From: JAKAWQ01 sp035503055
GTDB taxonomy: Bacteria > Pseudomonadota > Alphaproteobacteria > Acetobacterales > Acetobacteraceae
DNA length: 22,195 bases
Assembly: GCA_035503055.1 (NCBI GenBank)
Contig: DATJTV010000001.1
Location: 1 to 22,195 of the forward strand
Reading direction: 5' to 3'
The notes beneath the pieces are model-generated. The model was not told where the DNA came from and did no database searches. It was given only the letters and a program-made list of their open reading frames with translations. Every line of letters starts with the position of its first letter. Within the stretch, counting starts at the first letter, position 1. The translations under genes and the position numbers were made by a program. Below are positions 5,798 to 12,881 of the stretch, piece after piece.

Positions 5798-7879
5798 GTG
5801 CCTGGCACGCCGCTCGAAAAGATCCGCAACATTGGGATCACCGCGCATATCGACGCGGGCAAGACCACGACGACCGAGCGCATCCTCTATTACACGGGTG
5901 TGTCGTACAAGATCGGCGAGGTCCATGAGGGCACGACCACGACCGACTATATGGAGCAGGAGCGCGAGCGCGGGATCACCATCACCTCCGCCGCCGTCAC
6001 CTGCGAGTGGGAAGGCCACCGCATCAACATCATCGACACGCCCGGCCACATCGACTTCAACATCGAGGTGAACCGGAGTCTTCGGGTGCTGGACGGCGCG
6101 ATCTTCATCATCGAGGGCGTCGCCGGCGTCCAGCCGCAGTCCGAGACCAACTGGCGCCTCGCGGACCGCTACAACGTCCCGCGCATCATCTTCATCAACA
6201 AGCTCGACCGCACCGGCGCCGATTTCTTCCGCGCCACGGCAACGCTCAAGGAAAAGCTCGACATCGTCGCCCTGCCGCTCCAGCTCCCGGTCGGCATCGA
6301 GGACAAGTTCCAGGGCATCGTCGATCTCGTCGAGATGAAGGCCGTGATCTGGGAAGGCGGCGAGCTCGGCGCCAAGTACCACGACGCGCCGATCCCCCCC
6401 GACCTCGCCGACCAGGCGAAGGAGTACCGTCAGCTCCTCCTCGATACCGCGCTCTCGGTCGATGACGCGGCGATGGAGGAGTATTTCGACAAGGGCGAGG
6501 TTTCGGTCGCCACCCTCAAGCGCTGCATCAAGGCGGGCACGATCAGCGGCGCTTTCCGCCCGGTGCTCTGCGGCACCGCCTTCAAGAACAAGGGCGTCCA
6601 GCCGCTGCTCGACGCGGTCATCGACTATCTGCCCTCGCCGGTGGACATCCCCGGGATCCGCGTCGCCGCCGAGGAAGGCGAGGAGGAAGGTGCCGCGCGC
6701 CGCATCATCAAGGCCGACCCGGACGCGCCCTTCGCCGGCCTCGCCTTCAAGATCATCAACGACAAGTACGGCACGCTCACCTTCGTGCGCGTCTATGCCG
6801 GCACCGCCCGCTCGGGCGACATGGTGCTCAACACCACCAAGGGCCATCGCGAGCGCATCGGCCGGATGTTCCAGATGCACGCCGACAAGCGCGCCGAGAT
6901 CAAGGAGGTCTCGGCCGGCGACATCGTTGCCTTCGTCGGCCTCAAGGACACCGGGACGGGCGACACGCTCGCCGCGCCGTCGGACCCGGTGGTGCTCGAG
7001 CGCATGGCCTTCCCCGTCCCGGTGATCGACATCTCGGTCGAGCCCCGCACCAAGGAGGGCATCGAGAAGATGACCCTCGGCCTGCAAAAGCTCGCCGGCG
7101 AAGACCCCTCCTTGCGCCTGCGCACGGACCAGGAGAGCGGCCAGACGATCCTCTCGGGGATGGGCGAGCTCCATCTCGAGATCATCATCGACCGCCTCAA
7201 GCGCGAATACGGCGTCGAGGCCGATATCGGCGCCCCGCAGGTCGCCTATCGCGAGACGATCAGCCGCGCCCACACCGAGACCTACACCCACAAGAAGCAG
7301 ACCGGCGGCGCCGGCCAGTTCGCCGAGGTGAAGATCCTCTTCGAGCCCTTGGAGCGCAACGGCGGCATCGTCTTCGAGAACAAGGTGGTCGGCGGCACCG
7401 TGCCGCGCGAATACATCCCGGCGGTGGAGAAGGGCATCCGCATGCAGGCGGACACCGGCGTGCTCGCCGGCTTCCCGACCGTCGATTTCCGCTACACCCT
7501 GCTCGACGGCAAGTACCACGATGTCGATTCCTCGGCGCTCGCCTTCGAGATCGCGGCCAAGGCGTGCTTCCGCGAGGGGATGAAGAAGGCCGCCCCGATC
7601 ATCCTCGAGCCGATCATGGACGTCGAGATCACCACCCCGCAGGACCATGTGGGCGACGTGGTGGGCGATCTCAGCCGCCGCCGCGGCGTGATCCAGAGCC
7701 AGGACAGTTCCGGCTCGACGATCATCGTGCGCGCCCATGTTCCCCTCAAGGAGATGTTCGGCTACATTTCCGACCTCAGGAGCATGACCAAGGGCCGCGC
7801 TTCGTTCACGATGCAGTTCCATCACTACGATCCGGTGCCGCGGCAGATCGCGGACGAGATCATGGCGAAGACGGCCTGA
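5798..7879 (+). CDS. fusA: Elongation factor G (stand-alone copy)
   Basis: A 693-residue translational GTPase that drives tRNA-mRNA translocation and, with RRF, ribosome recycling. The G motifs are AHIDAGKT (16-23), RGITITSA (58-65), DTPGH (80-84) and NKLD (134-137). CGTAFKNKGVQ follows in the G domain, then domain II, and a domain IV with the translocation loop KYHDVDSSALAFE and GDVVGDLSRRRG. Domain V is present, ending in MTKGRASF. The GTG at 5798 follows GGAGG in ATGGAGGTCCGCC. EF-G normally sits in the str operon with rpsL, rpsG and tuf; here none of those neighbour it. Several positions differ from the standard bacterial type (EGTTTTDYM, FNIEVNRSLRVLDG, NKLDRTGADF). It may therefore be a second paralogue rather than the housekeeping gene. 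The family call is certain; the paralogue status is inferred. Confidence 0.93.
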   Translation: MPGTPLEKIRNIGITAHIDAGKTTTTERILYYTGVSYKIGEVHEGTTTTDYMEQERERGITITSAAVTCEWEGHRINIIDTPGHIDFNIEVNRSLRVLDGAIFIIEGVAGVQPQSETNWRLADRYNVPRIIFINKLDRTGADFFRATATLKEKLDIVALPLQLPVGIEDKFQGIVDLVEMKAVIWEGGELGAKYHDAPIPPDLADQAKEYRQLLLDTALSVDDAAMEEYFDKGEVSVATLKRCIKAGTISGAFRPVLCGTAFKNKGVQPLLDAVIDYLPSPVDIPGIRVAAEEGEEEGAARRIIKADPDAPFAGLAFKIINDKYGTLTFVRVYAGTARSGDMVLNTTKGHRERIGRMFQMHADKRAEIKEVSAGDIVAFVGLKDTGTGDTLAAPSDPVVLERMAFPVPVIDISVEPRTKEGIEKMTLGLQKLAGEDPSLRLRTDQESGQTILSGMGELHLEIIIDRLKREYGVEADIGAPQVAYRETISRAHTETYTHKKQTGGAGQFAEVKILFEPLERNGGIVFENKVVGGTVPREYIPAVEKGIRMQADTGVLAGFPTVDFRYTLLDGKYHDVDSSALAFEIAAKACFREGMKKAAPIILEPIMDVEITTPQDHVGDVVGDLSRRRGVIQSQDSSGSTIIVRAHVPLKEMFGYISDLRSMTKGRASFTMQFHHYDPVPRQIADEIMAKTA

Positions 7880-7890
7880 GCCTGGGGGGC

Positions 7891-8205
7891 ATGCAACCTT
7901 CCCGGCTGCACTGGATGCGCGGGCGAAGGGGCGAGGGCCAGACGGCGAGCCGCGCCGTCGAGTGGATCGGGTGCGACGAGAGAGGTCAGCCGGTCGCCCG
8001 GGTGGTGCGGGTGCGCGGCCCGCTTTTCGAGGGCTGGCGCCTCTACCGCGCCGTCGCCCTCGATGACGACGCCCGGGTGATCGAGTTGCGCCCCAGCCCG
8101 CCGGAGGATGGCGCGGACTGGCTCGCCTGCATCGGCGGGCGGGTCGTCGGTCGCGCCGCCCTGCCGCTCCAGGCGGTGCGCACCGCCGAAGCCGCCCTCG
8201 CCTGA
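7891..8205 (+). CDS. Small protein of unknown function
   Basis: A 104-residue protein that I do not recognise. The ATG at 7891 lies 11 bases after the EF-G stop and is preceded by GGGGGG, so it is probably co-transcribed and possibly coupled with EF-G. It is basic at the N-terminus (MRGRRGEGQ), has no signal peptide or membrane segment, and contains a compact region of alternating hydrophobic residues with VEWIGCDERGQPVARVVRV and LFEGWRLYRAVALDDD. A small beta-rich domain is possible. Good placement, spacing and codon pattern support a real gene; function is unknown. Confidence 0.6.
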   Translation: MQPSRLHWMRGRRGEGQTASRAVEWIGCDERGQPVARVVRVRGPLFEGWRLYRAVALDDDARVIELRPSPPEDGADWLACIGGRVVGRAALPLQAVRTAEAALA

Positions 8206-8218
8206 CGGGCCGCCGCCA

Positions 8219-8830
8219 ATGGCGAGCCACGAAGCCGCGCGGTTCCGCGCGATCATGGAAGGCGCCGCCGCGCTCAAGCTTCGCCTGGCAACCGAGCTGG
8301 CCGCCCCCGTCCTCGCCGTCGTCGGCGCCTGCGAGGCCAGCCTTCGCGCCGGCGGAAAACTCCTCTTCTGCGGCAACGGCGGCTCGGCTGCCGACGCCCA
8401 GCACCTCGCCACCGAGTTCCTGATCCGGCTCCGCTCGGATTGCGAGCGCCCCTCCTATCCCGCCCTCGCGCTCACCCTCGATCCCGCGATGCTCACCGCC
8501 TGCGGCAACGATTACGGCTTCGACCGCGTCTTCGAGCGTCCGCTCCGCGGCCTCGGCCGCCCCGGCGACGTGCTCTTTGGCATCACCACCTCCGGCCGTT
8601 CCTCCAATGTCCTCGCCGCCCTCCGCGCCGCCGCTGAGATGAGAATCGCGACCGTCGGCCTCCTTGGCGGCACCGGCGGCGAGGCCGCCGCCCTCTGCAC
8701 CCACGTCCTCCTGGTCCCCGATTTCGAGACCGCGCGCATCCAGGAGTGCCACATCGCGCTCGGCCACGCAGTGCTGGAGCTCCTCGAGGACCGCCTCCTC
8801 GTGCGGCCTCTAGAGCGTGATGATTTTTGA
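8219..8830 (+). CDS. gmhA: Phosphoheptose isomerase, SIS domain (GmhA)
   Basis: A 203-residue cytosolic SIS-fold enzyme converting sedoheptulose 7-phosphate to D-glycero-D-manno-heptose 7-phosphate, the first step toward the ADP-/GDP-heptose used in surface polysaccharide. The phosphate-binding CGNGGSAADAQH (51-62) and GITTSGRSSN (121-130) are present. The catalytic pair corresponds to E66 (TEFLIR) and H178 (RIQECHIA), matching E65/H180 of the E. coli enzyme. The ATG at 8219 is chosen because the homologous N-terminal helix starts soon after; the frame is open further upstream, where it overlaps the previous gene. The last residues, LERDDF, and the TGA stop are encoded by the palindromic element at 8810-8918, so the original C-terminus may have been altered. 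Confidence 0.88.
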   Translation: MASHEAARFRAIMEGAAALKLRLATELAAPVLAVVGACEASLRAGGKLLFCGNGGSAADAQHLATEFLIRLRSDCERPSYPALALTLDPAMLTACGNDYGFDRVFERPLRGLGRPGDVLFGITTSGRSSNVLAALRAAAEMRIATVGLLGGTGGEAAALCTHVLLVPDFETARIQECHIALGHAVLELLEDRLLVRPLERDDF

Positions 8831-8918
8831 TCATCACGCTCTCGCCGTTGTTTTGGCGATCAATTTCATGGCTTTGGCGGATCGCGCTGCGAGTCCGCCA
8901 AAAGCCATATTGATCTAG
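8810..8918. repeat. CTAG-bounded palindromic element B (about 109 bp)
   Basis: Begins CTAGAGCG, as element A does, and ends GATCTAG. The first hairpin is a perfect 13-base stem, AGAGCGTGATGAT (8812-8824) with ATCATCACGCTCT (8830-8842) around TTTTG. The second is long: GATCAAT (8858-8864) and ATGGCTTTGGCGGA (8868-8881) pair with TCCGCCAAAAGCCATATTGATC minus small bulges (8894-8915). The left end encodes the last residues and stop of gmhA, and the right end stops one base before the GTG of the next gene. It may terminate transcription between the two genes. Confidence 0.7.
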
Positions 8919-8919
8919 C

Positions 8920-9894
8920 GTGACCGTCCTCCTCACCGGCGCCGCCGGCTTCATCGGCTACCACGTCGCCCGCGCGCTCCTTGCAAGCGGCGAGCGCGTG
9001 GTCGGCATCGACGACTGCAATCCCTATTACGACGTGCGTCTCAAGGAGGCGCGGCTCGCCGCACTCGCCCGCTCCCCCGGCTTCGCCTTCCACCGCCTCG
9101 ACATCGCCGACCGCGACGCCATCCTCGCCCTCTTCGCCGCCGAATCCTCCGCCAGCCACGTCGTCCATCTCGCCGCCCAGGCGGGCGTCCGCCACGCGCT
9201 GATCGATCCCTATTCCTATCCCGCGACCAATGTCGCGGGCCATCTCGTCATCCTCGAGGCCGCACGCCGGCTCCGCGGCCTTCGCCACCTTCTCTACGCC
9301 AGCTCCTCCTCGGTCTACGGCGCCAACACCGCTCTCCCCTTCTCGGAAACCGACCGCGTCGACCACCCGATCTCGCTCTATGCCGCGACCAAGCGGGCGG
9401 GCGAGCTGATCTCCTACGCCTACGCGCACCAGTTCGCGCTGCCGCAAACGGGGCTCCGCTTCTTCACCGTCTATGGCCCCTGGGGCCGGCCCGACATGGC
9501 CTATTACAGCTTCAGCCGGGCCATCCTCGAAGGCACGCCCATCACCCTCTATGACGGCGGCCGGCTCCGCCGGGACTTCACCTATATCGACGATATCGTG
9601 GCCGGCGTGCTCGGCTGCCTCGACCGCCCGCCCGAGACCACGCCCCCCGCCCGTCTGCTCAATATCGGCAACCACCGGAGCGAGGAGGTGGTGACGCTGG
9701 TCTCACTCCTCGAGCAGGCGCTGGGCCGCAAGGCCCTCGTCCGCACCGCGCCCCGCCCGGCCTCGGAGGTCGTCGAGACCTTCGCGGCGATCGAGGCCAT
9801 CGAGGCGCTCGCCGGGTTCAGGCCGGCGACCCCGCTCGCCGAGGGCATCCCCCGCTTCGCCGCCTGGTTCCGGAACTGGCACGGGGTAACATAG
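8920..9894 (+). CDS. NAD-dependent epimerase, UDP-glucuronate 4-epimerase type
   Basis: A 324-residue short-chain dehydrogenase/reductase (extended class) that probably interconverts UDP-glucuronate and UDP-galacturonate for capsule or LPS synthesis. The NAD-binding TGAAGFIG is at 6-13. GIDDCNPYYDVRLKEARL (29-46) is the hallmark of the LspL/Cap1J group. SSSSVYG (128-134) and the catalytic YAATK (Y154, K158) follow. VYGPWGRPDMAYY (184-196), RRDFTYIDDI (217-226) and LLNIGN complete the family pattern. The GTG at 8920 is fixed by the Rossmann motif, but no Shine-Dalgarno sequence precedes it: upstream lies the long hairpin of the palindromic element. It fits with gmhA in surface-sugar metabolism. 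Confidence 0.88.
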   Translation: MTVLLTGAAGFIGYHVARALLASGERVVGIDDCNPYYDVRLKEARLAALARSPGFAFHRLDIADRDAILALFAAESSASHVVHLAAQAGVRHALIDPYSYPATNVAGHLVILEAARRLRGLRHLLYASSSSVYGANTALPFSETDRVDHPISLYAATKRAGELISYAYAHQFALPQTGLRFFTVYGPWGRPDMAYYSFSRAILEGTPITLYDGGRLRRDFTYIDDIVAGVLGCLDRPPETTPPARLLNIGNHRSEEVVTLVSLLEQALGRKALVRTAPRPASEVVETFAAIEAIEALAGFRPATPLAEGIPRFAAWFRNWHGVT

Positions 9895-9986
9895 GCGCGC
9901 GCGCCCCTTCCACGCTGCCGCACCTCCGCCCAGATCCGGGCCCAAGGTGCCTTCGGACCCTCCTTCCGCCCCGGACGCCGCCGCCC

Positions 9987-11105
9987 ATGTCCTACCCCAA
10001 GCTCTCGCTGATCCGCCCCTCGGTGCGCCGGCGGCTCCGCCGCCTCGCCGGCGGCGATCCTGCCCACCCGCCCCTCGATCGCGCCCGCGTCGAGGCGGCG
10101 CTTCACCGCCAGATGCGCTTCCTCGGGATCGACCGCCCGATCGTCTGGCACGAGGGCCTCGCCGGCGCCCGCGAGTCCCTACTCGCCCGCGCGATGGCCC
10201 CGCTCGGCCCCGAGCTTCCCGCCATTGCCCGCGCCGCCGCCCGCGCGCTCGCCCGGGAGCGCGGGCTCCGCTTCCGCATTCCGGATTCGACCGCGGAACT
10301 GCAGGGCTTCGTCGCGGCCGCGACGGCCGCTGCGCGCCAGGCCGCGCGCGACGCCACGGAGCGCCCGGCCGCCGCCGCGCTCCTCGATCCACGCCACGCC
10401 GAGCGGACGTCGCACCCCTGGAACGCTCGCTGGGGCGGGCAGAAGCCGCGCCTCGCCGCGCGCGAGGCGATCGCCGATCTTTATCTCGCCTGCCGCCAGC
10501 CCCGCCATCTCAAGCGCGCCGTCGGCGCCGAGAACGATGCGGCCCGGAAAATCGTCCTCGCCGCCCCGCCGCCGCCCTCTTTCGAGCCGGACTGGATGCA
10601 GGCCTGGATGATCGCCTGGGCCGGCCTCCTCGAAAGCTCCGCCGCTCAGGATCCCCACGGCGATCCCTATGGCGAGGCCGGCCAGGCGGCGTGGGACACG
10701 CTGCTCGAGGCGGCCGGCGCCGAGGCGGGGAGGGAGGTGCTCGAGGCTGCCCGTGGCAACGCCTTCGGCGCCTTCGTCGAGCGAGCGCTCGATCCCGTCT
10801 ACGCCGCCTGGCAGGCGCTCGGCGAGCTCAATGCCGGCAGCCCCGGCGGCGATCTCGCGCGCCCCTGGCAATCCATCCTCCGCTCCTTCTGGCTGCCCTT
10901 CGTGCAGATGAGCGTGAACGGGCTCGCGCTCTACTGGGCGACGCAAGAGGCAATCGTCTGCCTACCGCTTCCTGCGCTTTTCCTCGGTGCCGCCGCGCCC
11001 GGTCCCGCCGACGCCCCTTCAGTCGTCTGGCGCAACGGCGAAAGCGGCGGGTTCTCACTTGCAAATCCGCGCCCGGCCGCGATTGACCACGCCTTCGCGC
11101 AATGA
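9987..11105 (+). CDS. Protein of unknown function, 372 residues
   Basis: I do not recognise this protein. It is Ala/Arg/Leu-rich and largely helical in appearance, with no signal peptide and no clear catalytic motif. Visible features are an Arg-rich N-terminus (RPSVRRRLRRL at 10-20), a central KPRLAAREAIADLYLACRQ segment, and a Trp-rich PDWMQAWMIAWAGLLES stretch. A late WLPFVQMSVNGLALYWATQE helix follows, and then a C-terminal VVWRNGESGGFSLANP. The last segment suggests a conserved domain end. The codon pattern is strongly coding. The ATG at 9987 lacks a good ribosome binding site; the gene follows the epimerase after 92 bases and may be co-transcribed. Its TGA stop lies in a palindrome ahead of the ABC operon. 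Confidence 0.7.
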   Translation: MSYPKLSLIRPSVRRRLRRLAGGDPAHPPLDRARVEAALHRQMRFLGIDRPIVWHEGLAGARESLLARAMAPLGPELPAIARAAARALARERGLRFRIPDSTAELQGFVAAATAAARQAARDATERPAAAALLDPRHAERTSHPWNARWGGQKPRLAAREAIADLYLACRQPRHLKRAVGAENDAARKIVLAAPPPPSFEPDWMQAWMIAWAGLLESSAAQDPHGDPYGEAGQAAWDTLLEAAGAEAGREVLEAARGNAFGAFVERALDPVYAAWQALGELNAGSPGGDLARPWQSILRSFWLPFVQMSVNGLALYWATQEAIVCLPLPALFLGAAAPGPADAPSVVWRNGESGGFSLANPRPAAIDHAFAQ

Positions 11106-11120
11106 TAGCCGCGGCCATCA
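11103..11120. promoter_or_regulatory. Candidate operator palindrome before the NitT/TauT-type operon
   Basis: TGATAGCCGCGGCCATCA is an 18-base dyad with 16 of 18 positions symmetric, about 45 bases upstream of the ATPase start. A TATAAA (11127-11132) follows it and could be a -10 box, though no matching -35 is clear. A regulator site is inferred from symmetry and position only. Confidence 0.35.
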
Positions 11121-11150
11121 TTCGCGTATAAACGGATGCAAACCCGGCGA

Positions 11151-11160
11151 GGGGAGGGGG
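11151..11160 (+). promoter_or_regulatory. Strong ribosome binding site deciding a TTG start
   Basis: GGGGAGGGGG ends 3 bases before the TTG at 11164. No ATG or GTG in this frame lies between here and the first conserved residues of the ABC ATPase, so the site supports TTG initiation. Confidence 0.6.
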
Positions 11161-11163
11161 GAT

Positions 11164-12057
11164 TTGCGGCAGTTTCGGCCGGCCGATCGGCAAGCGGCGG
11201 ATCAGCGCAGCTCCGCTGCGCCCTCCGGTGCGCCGGCGATCTCGCTCCAGGACGTCACCAAATATTTCTACAAGGGTGGCACGCGCGTCACCGCACTCGC
11301 GTCGGTCTCGTTCCACATCCCGCGCGGCGCCTTCGTCTCCATCGTCGGCCCGAGCGGCTGCGGCAAATCGACCATCCTCGACCTCGTCGTCGGCACCGAT
11401 AAGCCCAGCGAGGGCAGCATCTATTGCGATGGCGAGCCCGTCTCGGGCCTCAAGGTCGGCACGGGCTACCTGACCCAGCACGACACGCTCCTTCCCTGGC
11501 GCACGGTCGAGGAGAATGTCCGCCTCCCGCTCGATCTCGCCGGGCAGGGGCTCGACCGGCTGCGCGGCCGCCGCACCGACGAGGCCGCGCGCGACCGCGT
11601 CGCCTGGGCCGCCAACCTCGTCGGCCTTGCCGGATTCGAGCATCATCTGCCGGACGAGCTCTCGGGCGGCATGCGCAAGCGCGCCGCCCTCGCCCAGACC
11701 CTCGTCTATGCGGGAGAGACAGTGCTGATGGACGAGCCCTTCGGCGCGCTCGACTTCCAGATGCGCCTCCTCATGCAGGCCGAGCTTCTCAGCATCTGGA
11801 GCGCCGAGCGGCGGACGATCGTCTTCGTCACCCACGATATCGAGGAGGCGATAGCGCTCTCCGACCAGGTCATCATCCTGAGCCGCTGCCCCGGCCGCGT
11901 ACGCGACATCGTGCCGGTCACGCTCGCCCGCCCGCGCGATCCCGTCACCGTGCGCTTCGAGCCCGGCTTCCACGCGCTCTACGAGCGGATCTGGAGCCAG
12001 CTCGACCACCCGGAAAACATGCCCTCGCGGCTCGCGGCGGGGAGGGCCCCCGCATGA
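11164..12057 (+). CDS. ABC transporter ATPase, NitT/TauT type
   Basis: A 297-residue cytoplasmic ATPase of the SsuB/TauB/NrtD class, energising the permease encoded next. Motifs in order: Walker A GPSGCGKST (62-70), Q-loop GYLTQHDTLLPWRTVEENV (Q105), signature LSGGMRKR (166-173), Walker B VLMDEP (D190, E191), D-loop GALD, and switch His H224 in FVTHDIEEA. The TTG at 11164 is chosen from a very strong upstream GGGGAGGGGG; it leaves about 25 extra polar residues before AISLQDV. The stop overlaps the permease start (ATGA), so translation is coupled. Substrate class cannot be told from the ATPase. Confidence 0.88.
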   Translation: MRQFRPADRQAADQRSSAAPSGAPAISLQDVTKYFYKGGTRVTALASVSFHIPRGAFVSIVGPSGCGKSTILDLVVGTDKPSEGSIYCDGEPVSGLKVGTGYLTQHDTLLPWRTVEENVRLPLDLAGQGLDRLRGRRTDEAARDRVAWAANLVGLAGFEHHLPDELSGGMRKRAALAQTLVYAGETVLMDEPFGALDFQMRLLMQAELLSIWSAERRTIVFVTHDIEEAIALSDQVIILSRCPGRVRDIVPVTLARPRDPVTVRFEPGFHALYERIWSQLDHPENMPSRLAAGRAPA

Positions 12058-12881
12058 CGGATGCGAGCGAGGCAGGCCTCGGCCTCGCCGAGGGCGTCGT
12101 CCGCGGCACCGACGAGGCAGCCGAGCGCCGTGGCCGCCGCGCCCGCGTGGCGCTCCACGCGAGCCGGCTCCTGCTCCTCCTGATCGTGCTCGGCGCCTGG
12201 CAATATTTCGGGCCGCGCGTCGGCGAGATCGTCGCCAGCTCGCCCTACCAGGTGTTCCAGGCGCTCGTCGCCCTCGCGCGGAGCGGCGCCTTGGTCCGCG
12301 ACCTCGCCACCACGCTCGAGGAGGTGGTGCTCGGCTATCTGCTGGGCTCCGGCGCCGGCGTCCTCTTGGGCGCGCTGCTCGCGAGCAGCGAGTTCCTTGC
12401 CGAGCTCCTCGATCCCTTCATCATCGGCCTCTACGGCATCCCGAAGATCGCCTTGGGCCCGCTCCTCGTCGTCTGGTTCGGCATCAACCTCGCACCGAAG
12501 GTGGCGCTTGCGGCGCTGATGACGTTCTTCCTCGTCTTCTTCGCCACCTACCAGGGCATGCGCGGCGTCGATCGGGACACCATCAACGCGGTGCGGCTGA
12601 TGGGCGCGAGCCCGCTCCAGCTCCGCCGCCACGTCATCTTTCCCGGAGCCCGCGCCTCGATCTTCCTCGGCCTCAAGCTCGGCGTGCCGGAGGCGCTGGT
12701 GGGCGCGATCGTCGGCGAGTTCGTCTCCTCGAGCCGCGGCATTGGCTTCGCGATCCAGTACGCAACGGCCCAGCTCGACACCGCCGGCGTCTTCGCCGGC
12801 CTCGCCGTGCTCACCGTCCTCTCATTGACCCTGAACGCCCTGGTCAACCGGGCTGCGAGAAAAGGTGGAGCATCCCGATGA
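12054..12881 (+). CDS. ABC transporter permease, NitT/TauT type
   Basis: A 275-residue inner-membrane permease of the SsuC/TauC (BPD_transp_1) family. After a charged N-terminal tail of about 38 residues come about six hydrophobic segments, starting with LLLLLIVLGAWQYFG. The EAA coupling loop is visible around INAVRLMGASPLQLRRHVIFPGA, and the typical VGEFVSSSRGIGF follows. The ATG at 12054 overlaps the ATPase stop by ATGA and has GGGGAGGG upstream. Its own stop overlaps the start of the binding-protein gene in the same way. Confidence 0.88.
   Translation: MTDASEAGLGLAEGVVRGTDEAAERRGRRARVALHASRLLLLLIVLGAWQYFGPRVGEIVASSPYQVFQALVALARSGALVRDLATTLEEVVLGYLLGSGAGVLLGALLASSEFLAELLDPFIIGLYGIPKIALGPLLVVWFGINLAPKVALAALMTFFLVFFATYQGMRGVDRDTINAVRLMGASPLQLRRHVIFPGARASIFLGLKLGVPEALVGAIVGEFVSSSRGIGFAIQYATAQLDTAGVFAGLAVLTVLSLTLNALVNRAARKGGASR

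Noticed and set aside
5270..8767. Very long minus-strand open frame opposite EF-G and gmhA.
   Set aside because: It is the antisense shadow of G/C-ending codons in fusA and gmhA; its translation is a low-complexity Asp/Glu/Arg/Gly-rich sequence.
9947..11086. Alternative plus-strand frame overlapping the 372-residue unknown gene.
   Set aside because: Arg/Pro/Ala-rich low-complexity translation; the 9987 frame has a balanced composition and normal hydrophobic patterning.
11083..11132. TTGACC and TATAAA as a promoter pair for the NitT/TauT-type operon.
   Set aside because: Spacing of 38 bases is far too long for a sigma-70 promoter; TATAAA is only kept as a possible -10 by itself.
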